A DNA stretch of 64,000 bases from an uncultured Alphaproteobacteria bacterium (GTDB lineage: Bacteria; Pseudomonadota; Alphaproteobacteria; RF32; CAG-239). Of the stretch, positions 28,387 to 37,336 are shown one piece after another (the first letter of the stretch is position 1; each line of letters starts with the position of its first letter). The stretch lies in assembly GCA_910587405.1 (NCBI GenBank), contig CAJUKS010000001.1:243128-307127 (forward strand). The letters run 5' to 3'. The position numbers were made by a program, and so were the translations under genes. The notes under the pieces were generated by a model that was not told where the DNA came from, did not search any database, and saw nothing but the letters and a program-made list of their open reading frames with translations.

Positions 28387-28407
28387 GTTTTCTGCTCTGA
28401 GAGTCTG

Positions 28408-28437
28408 AAAAAACGCTCTTTTTTCAGAGCGTTTTTT
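28408..28437. terminator. bidirectional terminator beside kdsA
   Basis: A perfect 11-bp stem AAAAAACGCTC/GAGCGTTTTTT (28408-28418 with 28427-28437). A and T runs at both edges let it work on either strand; it ends the kdsA transcript on the minus strand. Confidence 0.85.
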
Positions 28438-28451
28438 CATATAACTTAATC

Positions 28452-29300
28452 TTATTCATAATCGTGAATAAGGGTCTTGGTTACCTTATCATAAGCCATC
28501 AGCTCTGAAATAACTCTTTTCATATCTTTCAAAGCAATGGTATTAGGGCCGTCCGAGAGGGCCTTGTCAGGGTTTTCGTGCGTTTCGATGAAAACGGCAG
28601 CAACGCCGACGGCAACCGCTGCCCGTGCCAGTACCGGCGCAAACTCGCGCTGACCGCCCGAACAACCGCCCAAACCGCCCGGCTGCTGAACCGAGTGCGT
28701 GGCGTCAAAAATAATCGGGCAACCCGTATCTTTGGCCATTTGCGGAAAGGCGCGCATATCGGTAACCAGCGTATTGTAGCCAAAGCTGGTGCCGCGTTCG
28801 GTAATACAAACGTTGGGATTGCCGCTGTCAACTGATTTCATAACCAGATTTTTCATATCCCACGGCGCCAAAAACTGCCCTTTTTTAATGTTGACGACTT
28901 TTCCGGTTTCGGCGGCGGCAACCACCAAATCGGTCTGCCGACACAAAAATGCAGGAATTTGCAGAACGTCAGCCTGTTCGGCCGCAACGGCACATTGCGC
29001 CGTTTCGTGAACATCGGTCAGAATCGGACAGCCGTACAATTTCTTGATTTCGGCAAAAGTGCGCATTCCTTCGTCAATTCCGACGCCTCGCGGCGATCTG
29101 AGCGAAGTACGGTTTGCTTTGTCATACGAAGCCTTAAAAATGTAATTAATGCCAAGGGCGTTGGTGATTTCCACCATAGCGCCGGCAATATCAACCGCAT
29201 GCTGGCAGCTTTCGATCTGGCACGGACCGGCAATAATAGACAGTGGCAGCTTATTGCCGATTTCAAAATTGCCTATTTTAATTGTTTTTTGATTTTCCAT
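28452..29300 (-). CDS. kdsA: 3-deoxy-8-phosphooctulonate synthase (KDO8P synthase)
   Basis: KdsA condenses phosphoenolpyruvate with arabinose 5-phosphate, the committed step to Kdo in LPS. The 282 residues show the DAHP/KDO8P synthase barrel: SIIAGPCQIES, FKASYDKANRTS, RGVGIDEGMR, LTDVHE, DVLQIPAFLCRQTDL, NIKKGQFLAPWDM, TERGTSFGY, IFDATHSVQQPGG and the catalytic IETHENPDKALSDGPN. AAAGGAAATT precedes the ATG. It lies beside pagP, another lipid A/LPS gene. Confidence 0.96.
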   Translation of the reverse strand: MENQKTIKIGNFEIGNKLPLSIIAGPCQIESCQHAVDIAGAMVEITNALGINYIFKASYDKANRTSLRSPRGVGIDEGMRTFAEIKKLYGCPILTDVHETAQCAVAAEQADVLQIPAFLCRQTDLVVAAAETGKVVNIKKGQFLAPWDMKNLVMKSVDSGNPNVCITERGTSFGYNTLVTDMRAFPQMAKDTGCPIIFDATHSVQQPGGLGGCSGGQREFAPVLARAAVAVGVAAVFIETHENPDKALSDGPNTIALKDMKRVISELMAYDKVTKTLIHDYE

Positions 29301-29325
29301 AAGAATTTCCTTTTGAGTTTAGAAG

Positions 29326-29868
29326 TTAAAATGACCATCTCATCCAGGCAAACAGAACATTGCCGTCGTTTTTAATACCGGGAATATAGGTTGCCTGCAA
29401 CGAAAATCTCTGATAAGAGACAGCAGCAATCGGCAACGGCACCGGAACCGGGATATACTTGTATTCATGCCGCTGGGTTAAACCGAGCGTATATCCGACG
29501 CCGACTTTCCACTCTTCGGAATCACCGATGCCCCAATTGTACAGATAGGCATACCCGGCAATTGTTTCCAAATAAAAGTTAGAATCTTTAAAACCCATGA
29601 CATAAACGCCGTGCCATTCGTTGCCGTCCCAGATACTGCGTCCGAAACCGATTCCCCACGGTTCTTCATTATATTTGTCAATATGTTCCTTATCGTAAAA
29701 CAAGCGGTTATGCCACGTTCTGATCGGTATATAGAGGTCATTGTTGCCACAGGAAAAAGCATATTTTGCGTTATCGGCGGCACGATAGAAAAAGTCGCTG
29801 ACAGTTCCGGCCTGTGCCGACGAAACGGACAGAGCCAGACACGCGATAGTCAATATTTTATTTCTCAT
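29326..29868 (-). CDS. pagP: lipid A palmitoyltransferase PagP
   Basis: PagP is an outer-membrane beta-barrel enzyme that moves palmitate from phospholipids to lipid A. The 180 residues begin with a signal peptide cleaved after SAQA. They retain the family landmarks: DLYIPIRTWHNRLFYDK with the catalytic His (H53), PWGIGFGRSIWD, WHGVYVMGFKDS with the catalytic Asp-Ser (D95, S96), IAGYAYLYNW, YIPVPVPLPIAAVSY, and the ending YIPGIKNDGNVLFAWMRWSF. The final Phe fits outer-membrane insertion. It is 25 bases upstream of kdsA, so it is probably coexpressed with LPS synthesis. PagP changes lipid A acylation and host sensing in enteric bacteria. Confidence 0.93.
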   Translation of the reverse strand: MRNKILTIACLALSVSSAQAGTVSDFFYRAADNAKYAFSCGNNDLYIPIRTWHNRLFYDKEHIDKYNEEPWGIGFGRSIWDGNEWHGVYVMGFKDSNFYLETIAGYAYLYNWGIGDSEEWKVGVGYTLGLTQRHEYKYIPVPVPLPIAAVSYQRFSLQATYIPGIKNDGNVLFAWMRWSF

Positions 29869-29899
29869 AGTTCCTTTACTTTTATTTTTTACCAGTTAA

Positions 29900-31552
<1,653 letters not shown>

Positions 31553-31574
31553 ATTCCCGTATATTTTAAAGTGA

Positions 31575-31604
31575 CAAGGGCACCTTGTCAAAAAGGTGCC
31601 CTTG
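31575..31604 (-). terminator. hairpin after secG
   Basis: A perfect 10-bp stem CAAGGGCACC/GGTGCCCTTG (31575-31584 with 31595-31604) between secG and pyrG. The downstream T tract on the minus strand is weak, so it may attenuate rather than stop transcription into pyrG. Confidence 0.6.
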
Positions 31605-31629
31605 ATCGGTTGAACTCATCATTGCCGGC

Positions 31630-31971
31630 TTATTTCTCTGCAACCGGTGCGCTGGGTGCAGCGGGAGCCGGTGCGGGTTCTGCCGGTACCGAAGCTTCGG
31701 CGGCAGGCTTATCCAAAATCGACTGGGCAGCAACTTTGCCGTGATCTTTATAATAAAGAGACAACGAAAGGCTGGTCAGGAAAAAAATCGTCGCCATGAT
31801 CGCCGTTAAACGGGTCAACAGATTTCCGGTACCGCGGGCAGTCAAAAAGTTGCCGGCGCCGCTGCCGCCGCCCAAACCGTCCAACGCACCGCCGCCGGAA
31901 CGCTGTAACAGAATCAGGGCAACCAGAAAAATGGCTACCAGCAAATGTACTACTAATAAAACCGTACTCAT
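31630..31971 (-). CDS. secG: protein translocase subunit SecG
   Basis: A 113-residue inner-membrane SecG that assists SecYE in export. Two membrane helices (about residues 4-22 and 54-72) flank the conserved loop LLQRSGGGALDGLGGG and ARGTGNLLTRLTAI. The Ala/Pro-rich tail is typical of alphaproteobacterial SecG. GAGGATT precedes its start. It lies between tpiA and pyrG, a classic arrangement in this class. Confidence 0.93.
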   Translation of the reverse strand: MSTVLLVVHLLVAIFLVALILLQRSGGGALDGLGGGSGAGNFLTARGTGNLLTRLTAIMATIFFLTSLSLSLYYKDHGKVAAQSILDKPAAEASVPAEPAPAPAAPSAPVAEK

Positions 31972-31998
31972 TATTTTATAATCCTCTATTATTTTGTT

Positions 31999-32757
31999 TT
32001 AACAAACAGACTTGGTAATTGCCAGAAAATCTTCGGCCTTCAGGCTGGCGCCGCCGATCAGGGCACCGTCAACGTCAGGCAATGACAAAAATTCTTTGGC
32101 GTTGGAAGGTTTAACCGATCCGCCGTATAAAATGCGCATTTTGTTGGCGGTTGCCTTCCCCAGTTTTTTGGCCAGAACTTTGCGTACGGCGGCATGAACT
32201 TCTTCGACGTCGGCCGCGGTCGGCGTTTTGCCGGTTCCGATCGCCCAAACCGGTTCATAGGCAATCACGGTGTTGGAAGCATCGGCATTTTCCGGAACCG
32301 AGCCCATAATCTGAGCGGAACAAACGTCGATGGTTTTGCCCTCTTCGCGCTGTTGTTCGGTTTCGCCGATGCAAATGATCGTTTTCAAACCGGCTTCGTA
32401 AGCGGCGGCTGCCTTTTTGGCAACCAGTTCGTTGGTTTCAAAATGGTCGGCTCGGCGTTCGGAATGGCCGAGGATGACATAAGCGCATCCGAGATCTTTG
32501 AGCATCAGCGGGCTGATATCGCCGGTATGGGCACCTTTAACCGCAAAATGAGCGTCTTGTGCGCCCAGCGCGACTTTGGCGCCGCGAAGCGCCTTTTTTA
32601 CCTGATACAGCAACGTAAAAGGCGGGCATACCAAAAATTCGCAGGCAGGTTTTCCCATTTCCTTTACACCGGCGGCAACCGCTTTGGCAAGGGCAACTCC
32701 GTCTTCGGAGAGACCGTTCATTTTCCAGTTGCCGGCAATCATAATTTTTCTAGCCAT
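31999..32757 (-). CDS. tpiA: triosephosphate isomerase
   Basis: TpiA interconverts glyceraldehyde 3-phosphate and dihydroxyacetone phosphate. The 252 residues hold the catalytic Lys in GNWKMNG, the catalytic His in VILGHSERR, the catalytic Glu in YEPVWAIGTG, and the phosphate-binding LYGGSVKPSN and GALIGGASL. GAGGAAAAAATA precedes the ATG. It is 27 bases upstream of secG in the same direction. Confidence 0.97.
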   Translation of the reverse strand: MARKIMIAGNWKMNGLSEDGVALAKAVAAGVKEMGKPACEFLVCPPFTLLYQVKKALRGAKVALGAQDAHFAVKGAHTGDISPLMLKDLGCAYVILGHSERRADHFETNELVAKKAAAAYEAGLKTIICIGETEQQREEGKTIDVCSAQIMGSVPENADASNTVIAYEPVWAIGTGKTPTAADVEEVHAAVRKVLAKKLGKATANKMRILYGGSVKPSNAKEFLSLPDVDGALIGGASLKAEDFLAITKSVC

Positions 32758-32910
32758 TATTTTTTCCTCAAATGTTTACGTTGCCGCAAAATTAACATAC
32801 TAAAAAAAACTTTTCAACACTAATATTTTGCAATTGCATATATTAAGAAATCTATTATATTCTATGCTTAGTTTAATAATTTAAGTAAAATCTGCAGGAC
32901 ATAATTTAAA

Positions 32911-34785
32911 ATGATTACCAAATTACGCAAAGCACAAGATTCATGGGCTGCAAAAGCCATTCTGATTTTAACCGCCCTGAGCTTTATGTCGTTGTTCGGC
33001 GTTTCCGGATATATTAACAGTGCAGCCGGCAACCGCACCGTGATAAAGGTAAATGACCGTAAAATCAGTCAGTTCGACATCAACCAACAGCTGGATCGGG
33101 AAATTCGCACCGCCCAGAAAATTTTCGGCGACGTCGAAATTACCGATGAAATCCGCAATGCCATGCTGGCCGGACTGGTTCAAAGAGACCTCAATTCGAT
33201 GATTGTTGAAGAAACGGCTGCCAAAAACAAAGTTTCGGTCAGCGACACGTTGATTCGCAACATCATCTTTTCTCAGGTTCAGTTTTTGGATGAAAACGGA
33301 AAATTCAGCCGTGAACGTCTCAAATATTTCCTTTCTTCGTCCAACTGGAGCGAACAGCAATATGTTGACACCATCCGTCAGGATCTGAAAAAACAATATC
33401 TGGTACAAAACCCGGTCAGCGGCTTTAACGTTCCGTCGGTATTGAAGAAATATGCCGCCGCGGCCGAAGCCCAGCGCAAGGTTTTTAAATATGTAACCGT
33501 TAATGACAATGATGTGACGGTTGACCGTGAGATTTCCGATGATGAGATCAAACAATATTATGACGATTTCAGCATCGAGTTCACCGACCCCGAAACCCGC
33601 GATGCCGAATTTCTGTTGTTGTCAATAGACGACGTTGCCGCTCATGCCGTCATCAGCGAAGAAGAAATCGACCAGTATTATAAAGAAAACCTCAACCAGT
33701 TTGTTACGCCGGAAACCCGTAACGTTCTGCAAATGGTTTTTGCGTCGGAACAAGATGCCGCAGCCGCCAAGAAGGCTCTTGACGCCGGAGAAGATTTTTA
33801 TAAGGTTGCCCGGGAAAAAGCCGGTCAGACCGATGAAGAAACCAACCTCGAATACGTTGCCGAAGATATGTTGATCGGCGAAACCGGCAGTGCGGTTTTT
33901 GCTGCCCAAAACAACGAAACCGTCGGTCCCCTGCAATCGGATCTCGGCTGGCACCTTATGAAAGTCACCGATATCAAAGCCGGTTCCAAACAGGATGAAG
34001 CCAAAGCCAGAAAAACAATTGCCCAAACCTTGGCAAAAGAAAAAGTTTACGAAACGGCTTATGACCTGATTAATCAAATTGAAGATAAAATCGGCGCCGG
34101 TTCTTCGTTGGATGAAATTGCCGCTCAAATGGGACTTGCCACCTATCGCGTCAAAGGCCTCAACGAAGCAGGCGATGCGGCTTCGCTGCCGGGAGCGCAT
34201 ACCGGTTTGCTGACCAACAACGATTTTATCGATGCTGTTTTTTCCTATAATCAGGGCGAAATTTCGCAGGCGGTAGAAACCGACGACGGTTTTGTTTTCG
34301 TAAAAATCGACGCCATAACCGACAGTCATCCGCAGGAGATGGAAAAAGCATTGCCGAAAATCCGCAAAATGTGGCAGGAAAACGAAAAAGCCGCAATCGC
34401 TCAGGAAATTATCAATGACGTTATCCATGATCTGGACAGCGGTGATTCGATGGATGACGTTGCCGGTCGTTATAACCTCAAGGTCACAACCACCGAACCG
34501 CTTTCACGCAGTGAAAACTTCGCCGAGCTGGGACAACCGCAAATGCTGGAATTGTTTAATGAAACGGCCGGCACCCCCAAGCTGATCAATCTCGGCAATC
34601 GTCACATCATTGCTGTTGCCGATCGCGACGCCGATGCACGTCAATTGTCTGATCAGGATATGGAGATTTTGACACGCCGTCTTAACCTCGATCTTACCCA
34701 GCAGGCCGCATCTGCCTTGATCGACAGCTATGGCAAAAATTATGATGTACGGGTAAAATACCGTTTGCTCGGCTTAGCCGATTAA
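32911..34785 (+). CDS. ppiD: PpiD-like periplasmic folding chaperone (SurA_N/PPIC)
   Basis: A 624-residue, membrane-anchored foldase. One N-terminal helix (about 15-33) anchors it; the rest is periplasmic. A SurA-type chaperone domain (IKVNDRKISQFDINQQLDREI, and LVQRDLNSMIVEETAAKNKVSVSD) is followed by a PPIC parvulin domain around residues 250-350. In that domain the usual catalytic residues are only partly evident, as in E. coli PpiD, whose isomerase activity is weak. PpiD helps outer-membrane proteins leave the SecYEG channel. It is divergent from tpiA. Confidence 0.88.
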   Translation: MITKLRKAQDSWAAKAILILTALSFMSLFGVSGYINSAAGNRTVIKVNDRKISQFDINQQLDREIRTAQKIFGDVEITDEIRNAMLAGLVQRDLNSMIVEETAAKNKVSVSDTLIRNIIFSQVQFLDENGKFSRERLKYFLSSSNWSEQQYVDTIRQDLKKQYLVQNPVSGFNVPSVLKKYAAAAEAQRKVFKYVTVNDNDVTVDREISDDEIKQYYDDFSIEFTDPETRDAEFLLLSIDDVAAHAVISEEEIDQYYKENLNQFVTPETRNVLQMVFASEQDAAAAKKALDAGEDFYKVAREKAGQTDEETNLEYVAEDMLIGETGSAVFAAQNNETVGPLQSDLGWHLMKVTDIKAGSKQDEAKARKTIAQTLAKEKVYETAYDLINQIEDKIGAGSSLDEIAAQMGLATYRVKGLNEAGDAASLPGAHTGLLTNNDFIDAVFSYNQGEISQAVETDDGFVFVKIDAITDSHPQEMEKALPKIRKMWQENEKAAIAQEIINDVIHDLDSGDSMDDVAGRYNLKVTTTEPLSRSENFAELGQPQMLELFNETAGTPKLINLGNRHIIAVADRDADARQLSDQDMEILTRRLNLDLTQQAASALIDSYGKNYDVRVKYRLLGLAD

Positions 34786-34803
34786 ACTGAGTTCGGTTCT
34801 CGT

Positions 34804-34834
34804 TAAAGGCCGTCTTTGCAAAAAGGCGGCCTTC
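34804..34834 (+). terminator. ppiD terminator (weak T tract)
   Basis: A stem AAAGGCCGTCTTT with AAAGGCGGCCTT (one wobble) shortly after the ppiD stop, followed by CGTTTAT. Confidence 0.65.
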
Positions 34835-34881
34835 GTTTATTTAAATAGATATCCCCGATAAACCGGGAGCAATCCGTAAAT

Positions 34882-34915
34882 AAAAAAGAACTCCGGAAAA
34901 TTCCGGAGTTCTTTT
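34882..34915. terminator. bidirectional terminator
   Basis: AAGAACTCCGGAA (34887-34899) pairs perfectly with TTCCGGAGTTCTT, with an A run before and T run after. It lies between convergent ppiD and the small coiled-coil gene. Confidence 0.85.
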
Positions 34916-34929
34916 GATCAGGCAAGCAA

Positions 34930-35259
34930 TTACTTTGTCCAAGCCTTTTTAAGGTTATCAAGGCTGTTTTTGGTATCTTCCAAAGCTTTTTCCCGTTCGG
35001 CTTTCTGGGCTTCTGCAGCCGCTTTCTTTTCGGCTTTTTTAGCTTCGATTGCGGCTTTTTTCTCTGCTTTTTTTGCTTTGGCCGCGGCTTCTTTTTCTGC
35101 TTTGCGGGCAGCTATTTCGTCTTTTTTGTTCTCAATTCCGGCGGCTGCAGAATCAATTTTTTCTTGTGCGGTCTTCGCATAATCGACTAAATCGGCCGCA
35201 TTAACCTGAGAAGTTGCGAAGATTCCGGCGGCTGCCAGTAAAATAAACAGTTTTTTCAT
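34930..35259 (-). CDS. small secreted Ala/Lys-rich coiled-coil protein
   Basis: A 109-residue protein. Its signal peptide (MKKLFILLAAAGIFATSQVNA) is probably cleaved after VNA. Residues 45-95 are a nearly uninterrupted helix of Ala, Lys and Glu, with imperfect repeats of the type KKAEKKAA, predicted to form a long coiled coil or single alpha-helix. GGAGAAAAATA precedes the ATG. A structural periplasmic role is plausible but no family is recognised. Confidence 0.65.
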   Translation of the reverse strand: MKKLFILLAAAGIFATSQVNAADLVDYAKTAQEKIDSAAAGIENKKDEIAARKAEKEAAAKAKKAEKKAAIEAKKAEKKAAAEAQKAEREKALEDTKNSLDNLKKAWTK

Positions 35260-35415
35260 TATTTTTCTCCTGAATCAAAATTATATTCAATAACTTTATA
35301 AGATCTCCGACGGCATTTTTCAAAGGAATAATTCGTCAATGGGGAAAATATTATCCCTGCTCTTCATTTTTTTATTGATTTTTGCCGAGATCATAATATA
35401 ACAGAAATACCTTTT

Positions 35416-35489
35416 GCGGGTATAATTCAATGGTAGAATGAGAGCTTCCCAAGCTTTTAATGCGGGTTCGATTCCCGTTACCCGCTCCA
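35416..35489 (+). tRNA. tRNA-Gly (anticodon CCC)
   Basis: A full cloverleaf. Acceptor GCGGGTA pairs with TACCCGC. The D arm is ATTC/GAAT. The anticodon arm AGAGC/GCTTT has loop TTCCCAA, giving CCC, which reads GGG. The T arm has the TTCGATT loop. CCA is encoded. The 3' end (from about 35471) is duplicated twice downstream in 190-bp repeats. Confidence 0.95.
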
Positions 35490-35935
35490 AACTTTCCGCA
35501 TAATCAATATTAAGGGGATCGAACCCGAGAGGGCCGGAGGCGGTCAAACAGTCCTGTGAACTGTTTGACAACGACGGGCGTAGGTTGACAGTCTGAGCCA
35601 AAGCGGTGACAACCGCTTACGGCGAAGCCGGCAACCGAGCAACGAGCGGCAGCGCCGCGTATTCCCGTTACCCGCTCCAAACTTTCCGCATAATCAATAT
35701 TAAGGGGATCGAACCCGAGAGGGCCGGAGGCGGTCAAACAGTCCTGTGAACTGTTTGACAACGACGGGCGTAGGTTGACAGTCTGAGCCAAAGCGGTGAC
35801 AACCGCTTACGGCGAAGCCGGCAACCGAGCAACGAGCGGCAGCGCCGCGTATTCCCGTTACCCGCTCCAAACTTTCCGCATAATCAATATTAAGGGGATC
35901 GAACCCGAGAGGGCCGGAGGCGGTCAAACAGTCCT
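35471..35935 (+). repeat. 190-bp tandem repeat seeded by the tRNA-Gly 3' end (2.4 copies)
   Basis: Copies start at 35471, 35661 and 35851, exactly 190 bases apart, and look identical base for base; the third stops after 85 bases at 35935. Each copy begins with the last 19 bases of tRNA-Gly(CCC) including CCA, then carries unrelated sequence with a hairpin TCAAACAG/CTGTTTGA (35544-35551 with 35561-35568) and a GC-rich end. The minus-strand open frames across it are antisense tRNA/repeat artefacts. This is the pattern left by repeated use of a tRNA 3' end as an attachment site or by unequal recombination. Confidence 0.9.
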
Positions 35936-35976
35936 ATAACTTTCTCCTCCCCAAAACGCTGCCCTGACAATATCAT

Positions 35977-36003
35977 TTGACCTCTTATCAAAAATGTTAT
36001 AAT
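35977..36003 (+). promoter_or_regulatory. candidate promoter of the secreted protein gene
   Basis: TTGACC (35977-35982) and a perfect TATAAT (35998-36003) with a shortish 15-base spacer, 36 bases before the ATG of the following gene. Confidence 0.4.
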
Positions 36004-36038
36004 ATAATTTATTGTTTATCATCATAAGGATGACGCCC

Positions 36039-36839
36039 ATGAAGCTTAAAGACAAACTGACACAAAAGTGGCATGCTCTGATATTTGTTACAAGTGTTGC
36101 CGTACTTTCATCCGGCAATATAAACGCTCAGGAACACAGTTCTTCCCACGACCGGCAAACGGCACCCAAAGCATACTTCAGTCCCAAAAAACTGGCCTCG
36201 GCTCTCACCGAGATTAATGCCGATGAGGAGAAGTGCGACCGTTTTCTCGACATTTATCTCCAAAAAATCGATTCCAACGGCTGTATCACCCCGTCCGAAT
36301 TGATTGAAGTTTTCAGTCAGACGGGTCTGACCAAAGAAGAGGCTCTCAAAGTTTCAGGCGTTTTGCTGGATAAAAAAAATGATGCCGCCGCTTCAAAGTC
36401 CCATGGATACGACTTCGGTTCCTATGACGTCAGTTTTGCAATTGACGAACACGGCAACCTGTCGCAAATGCGTTTTCAGGGTGACCGTAAAATCAGCGAT
36501 GCCGAAATTGACCGGGTTCATCATGCCCGGTGCCGCCACAAAGGACTGGCAGTTGACAAACCGGAGATACGGTTCCAGTCTTCCCTGCTTATTGATAAAA
36601 TGCTGATCAGAGATATCGTGGTCAAAAAACAACAAACCGCCGAAAAGGTTCCCAACGGTGACAAGTTTTTGCAAAGGTTTGCCCAAGAACTGCAGCAGGA
36701 AGGGCTGGAGATCGGAAAAGACGGCAAGCTTCACGGAGTGGAGGTCAGCCGCAATAAGCCGTTGTTGACCGAAAATGAACTCTATGAACAATTTCTGAAT
36801 AACCGCCGTCTGGAAATGATGTCTTTAAAACGCAATTAG
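36039..36839 (+). CDS. secreted protein of unknown function with an EF-hand-like segment
   Basis: The ATG at 36039 (MKLKDKL) is preferred over 36012 because AAGGATGACGCCC precedes it, giving 266 residues. A signal peptide (hydrophobic 12-25, cleaved near INA) suggests export. Around residue 75-90 the sequence IDSNGCITPSELIEVF fits part of an EF-hand loop (Gly, Ile and Glu in place) but lacks the first Asp, so calcium binding is uncertain. No family recognised. The gene follows the tRNA-Gly repeats. Confidence 0.55.
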   Translation: MKLKDKLTQKWHALIFVTSVAVLSSGNINAQEHSSSHDRQTAPKAYFSPKKLASALTEINADEEKCDRFLDIYLQKIDSNGCITPSELIEVFSQTGLTKEEALKVSGVLLDKKNDAAASKSHGYDFGSYDVSFAIDEHGNLSQMRFQGDRKISDAEIDRVHHARCRHKGLAVDKPEIRFQSSLLIDKMLIRDIVVKKQQTAEKVPNGDKFLQRFAQELQQEGLEIGKDGKLHGVEVSRNKPLLTENELYEQFLNNRRLEMMSLKRN

Positions 36840-36843
36840 GTAC

Positions 36844-36872
36844 TTGTCAAGACAGTAAAATCATGCTAAATA
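36844..36872 (+). promoter_or_regulatory. candidate promoter of the 56-residue gene
   Basis: TTGTCA (36844-36849), a 17-base spacer and TAAATA (36867-36872), 33 bases before the ATG at 36906. Confidence 0.4.
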
Positions 36873-36905
36873 CATGACGAAATTAATTATTTAACAAATT
36901 ATCGT

Positions 36906-37076
36906 ATGAAGTACCTCACTGTCCGCCAACAATTGGAATTGCTGAAAAACAAGCAATTCAATCAGCTGATTGAGTATGCCGAAGTCCATAACCTCAATCA
37001 AAGAGTCGTACAAGCCCTGCTCTCCCAGATTAAAGCCCTGGAAGATGAAAAACAATCCGCAACCTCAATTCATTAA
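36906..37076 (+). CDS. 56-residue helical protein, unknown
   Basis: A short gene between a candidate promoter and a terminator. The product (MKYLTVRQQLELLKNK start) is predicted to be two amphipathic helices (residues 5-28 and 31-50) with no membrane segment or cysteine. It has no clear Shine-Dalgarno. The helix-hairpin character suits a small binding or adaptor protein, but no function can be assigned. Confidence 0.45.
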   Translation: MKYLTVRQQLELLKNKQFNQLIEYAEVHNLNQRVVQALLSQIKALEDEKQSATSIH

Positions 37077-37093
37077 CGGTTGCCGAACTTCTG

Positions 37094-37130
37094 CCGTTTT
37101 TTTTGCCGTTGGCAAAAAAAGCGGTTTTTT
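37094..37130 (+). terminator. intrinsic terminator
   Basis: A long stem CCGTTTTTTTTGCC/GGCAAAAAAAGCGG with a 3-base loop, followed by TTTTTT. Confidence 0.75.
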
Positions 37131-37150
37131 ATTACATGCCTTACAGAAAA

Positions 37151-37263
37151 CCCCGAGTTTACTCGGGGCTGAATGCAAAGGTGTCGTTAGACACCGCTCC
37201 ACGCCAACGAGCGTGGTCAAACCGTAGGTTTGTAGCTGATTAGAACCCCCAGTTTACTGGGGG
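37151..37263 (+). other. orphan hairpin cluster resembling an IS200/IS605 right end or omega RNA
   Basis: Five consecutive stem-loops lie in 113 bases: CCCCGAG-TTTA-CTCGGGG (37151-37168), GTGTC-GTTA-GACAC (37181-37194), CCACGC/GCGTGG (37199-37216), AAACC-GTA-GGTTT (37219-37231) and CCCCCAG-TTTA-CTGGGGG (37246-37263). The final AGAACCCC plus TTTA-loop hairpin looks like the 3' tip of IS605/IS1341-type elements, whose right ends encode the guide RNA of TnpB. No tnpA or tnpB is present. Identity as such is inferred; see findings. Confidence 0.5.
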
Positions 37264-37308
37264 ATATCTATTTTTTTGCTGCTGCCGGAAAGCCTGCCTT
37301 TTCGGGCA

Positions 37309-37336
37309 TAAAAAAGAGAGAGTTTTACACTCTCCC
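37309..37336 (-). terminator. terminator overlapping the stop of the FAD oxidoreductase gene
   Basis: On the minus strand GAGAGT pairs with ACTCTC around GTAAAA, followed by CTTTTTTA. The stop codon of the gene lies in the loop. Confidence 0.7.

Noticed and set aside
35320..35927. Minus-strand open frames across tRNA-Gly and its repeats (sharing the start MAQTVNLRPS)
   Set aside because: They are antisense to the tRNA and the 190-bp repeats; their similarity to each other only reflects the DNA repeat.
35471..35935. CRISPR array
   Set aside because: The repeat unit is 190 bp with no variable spacers and no cas genes; it is a tandem duplication tied to a tRNA end.
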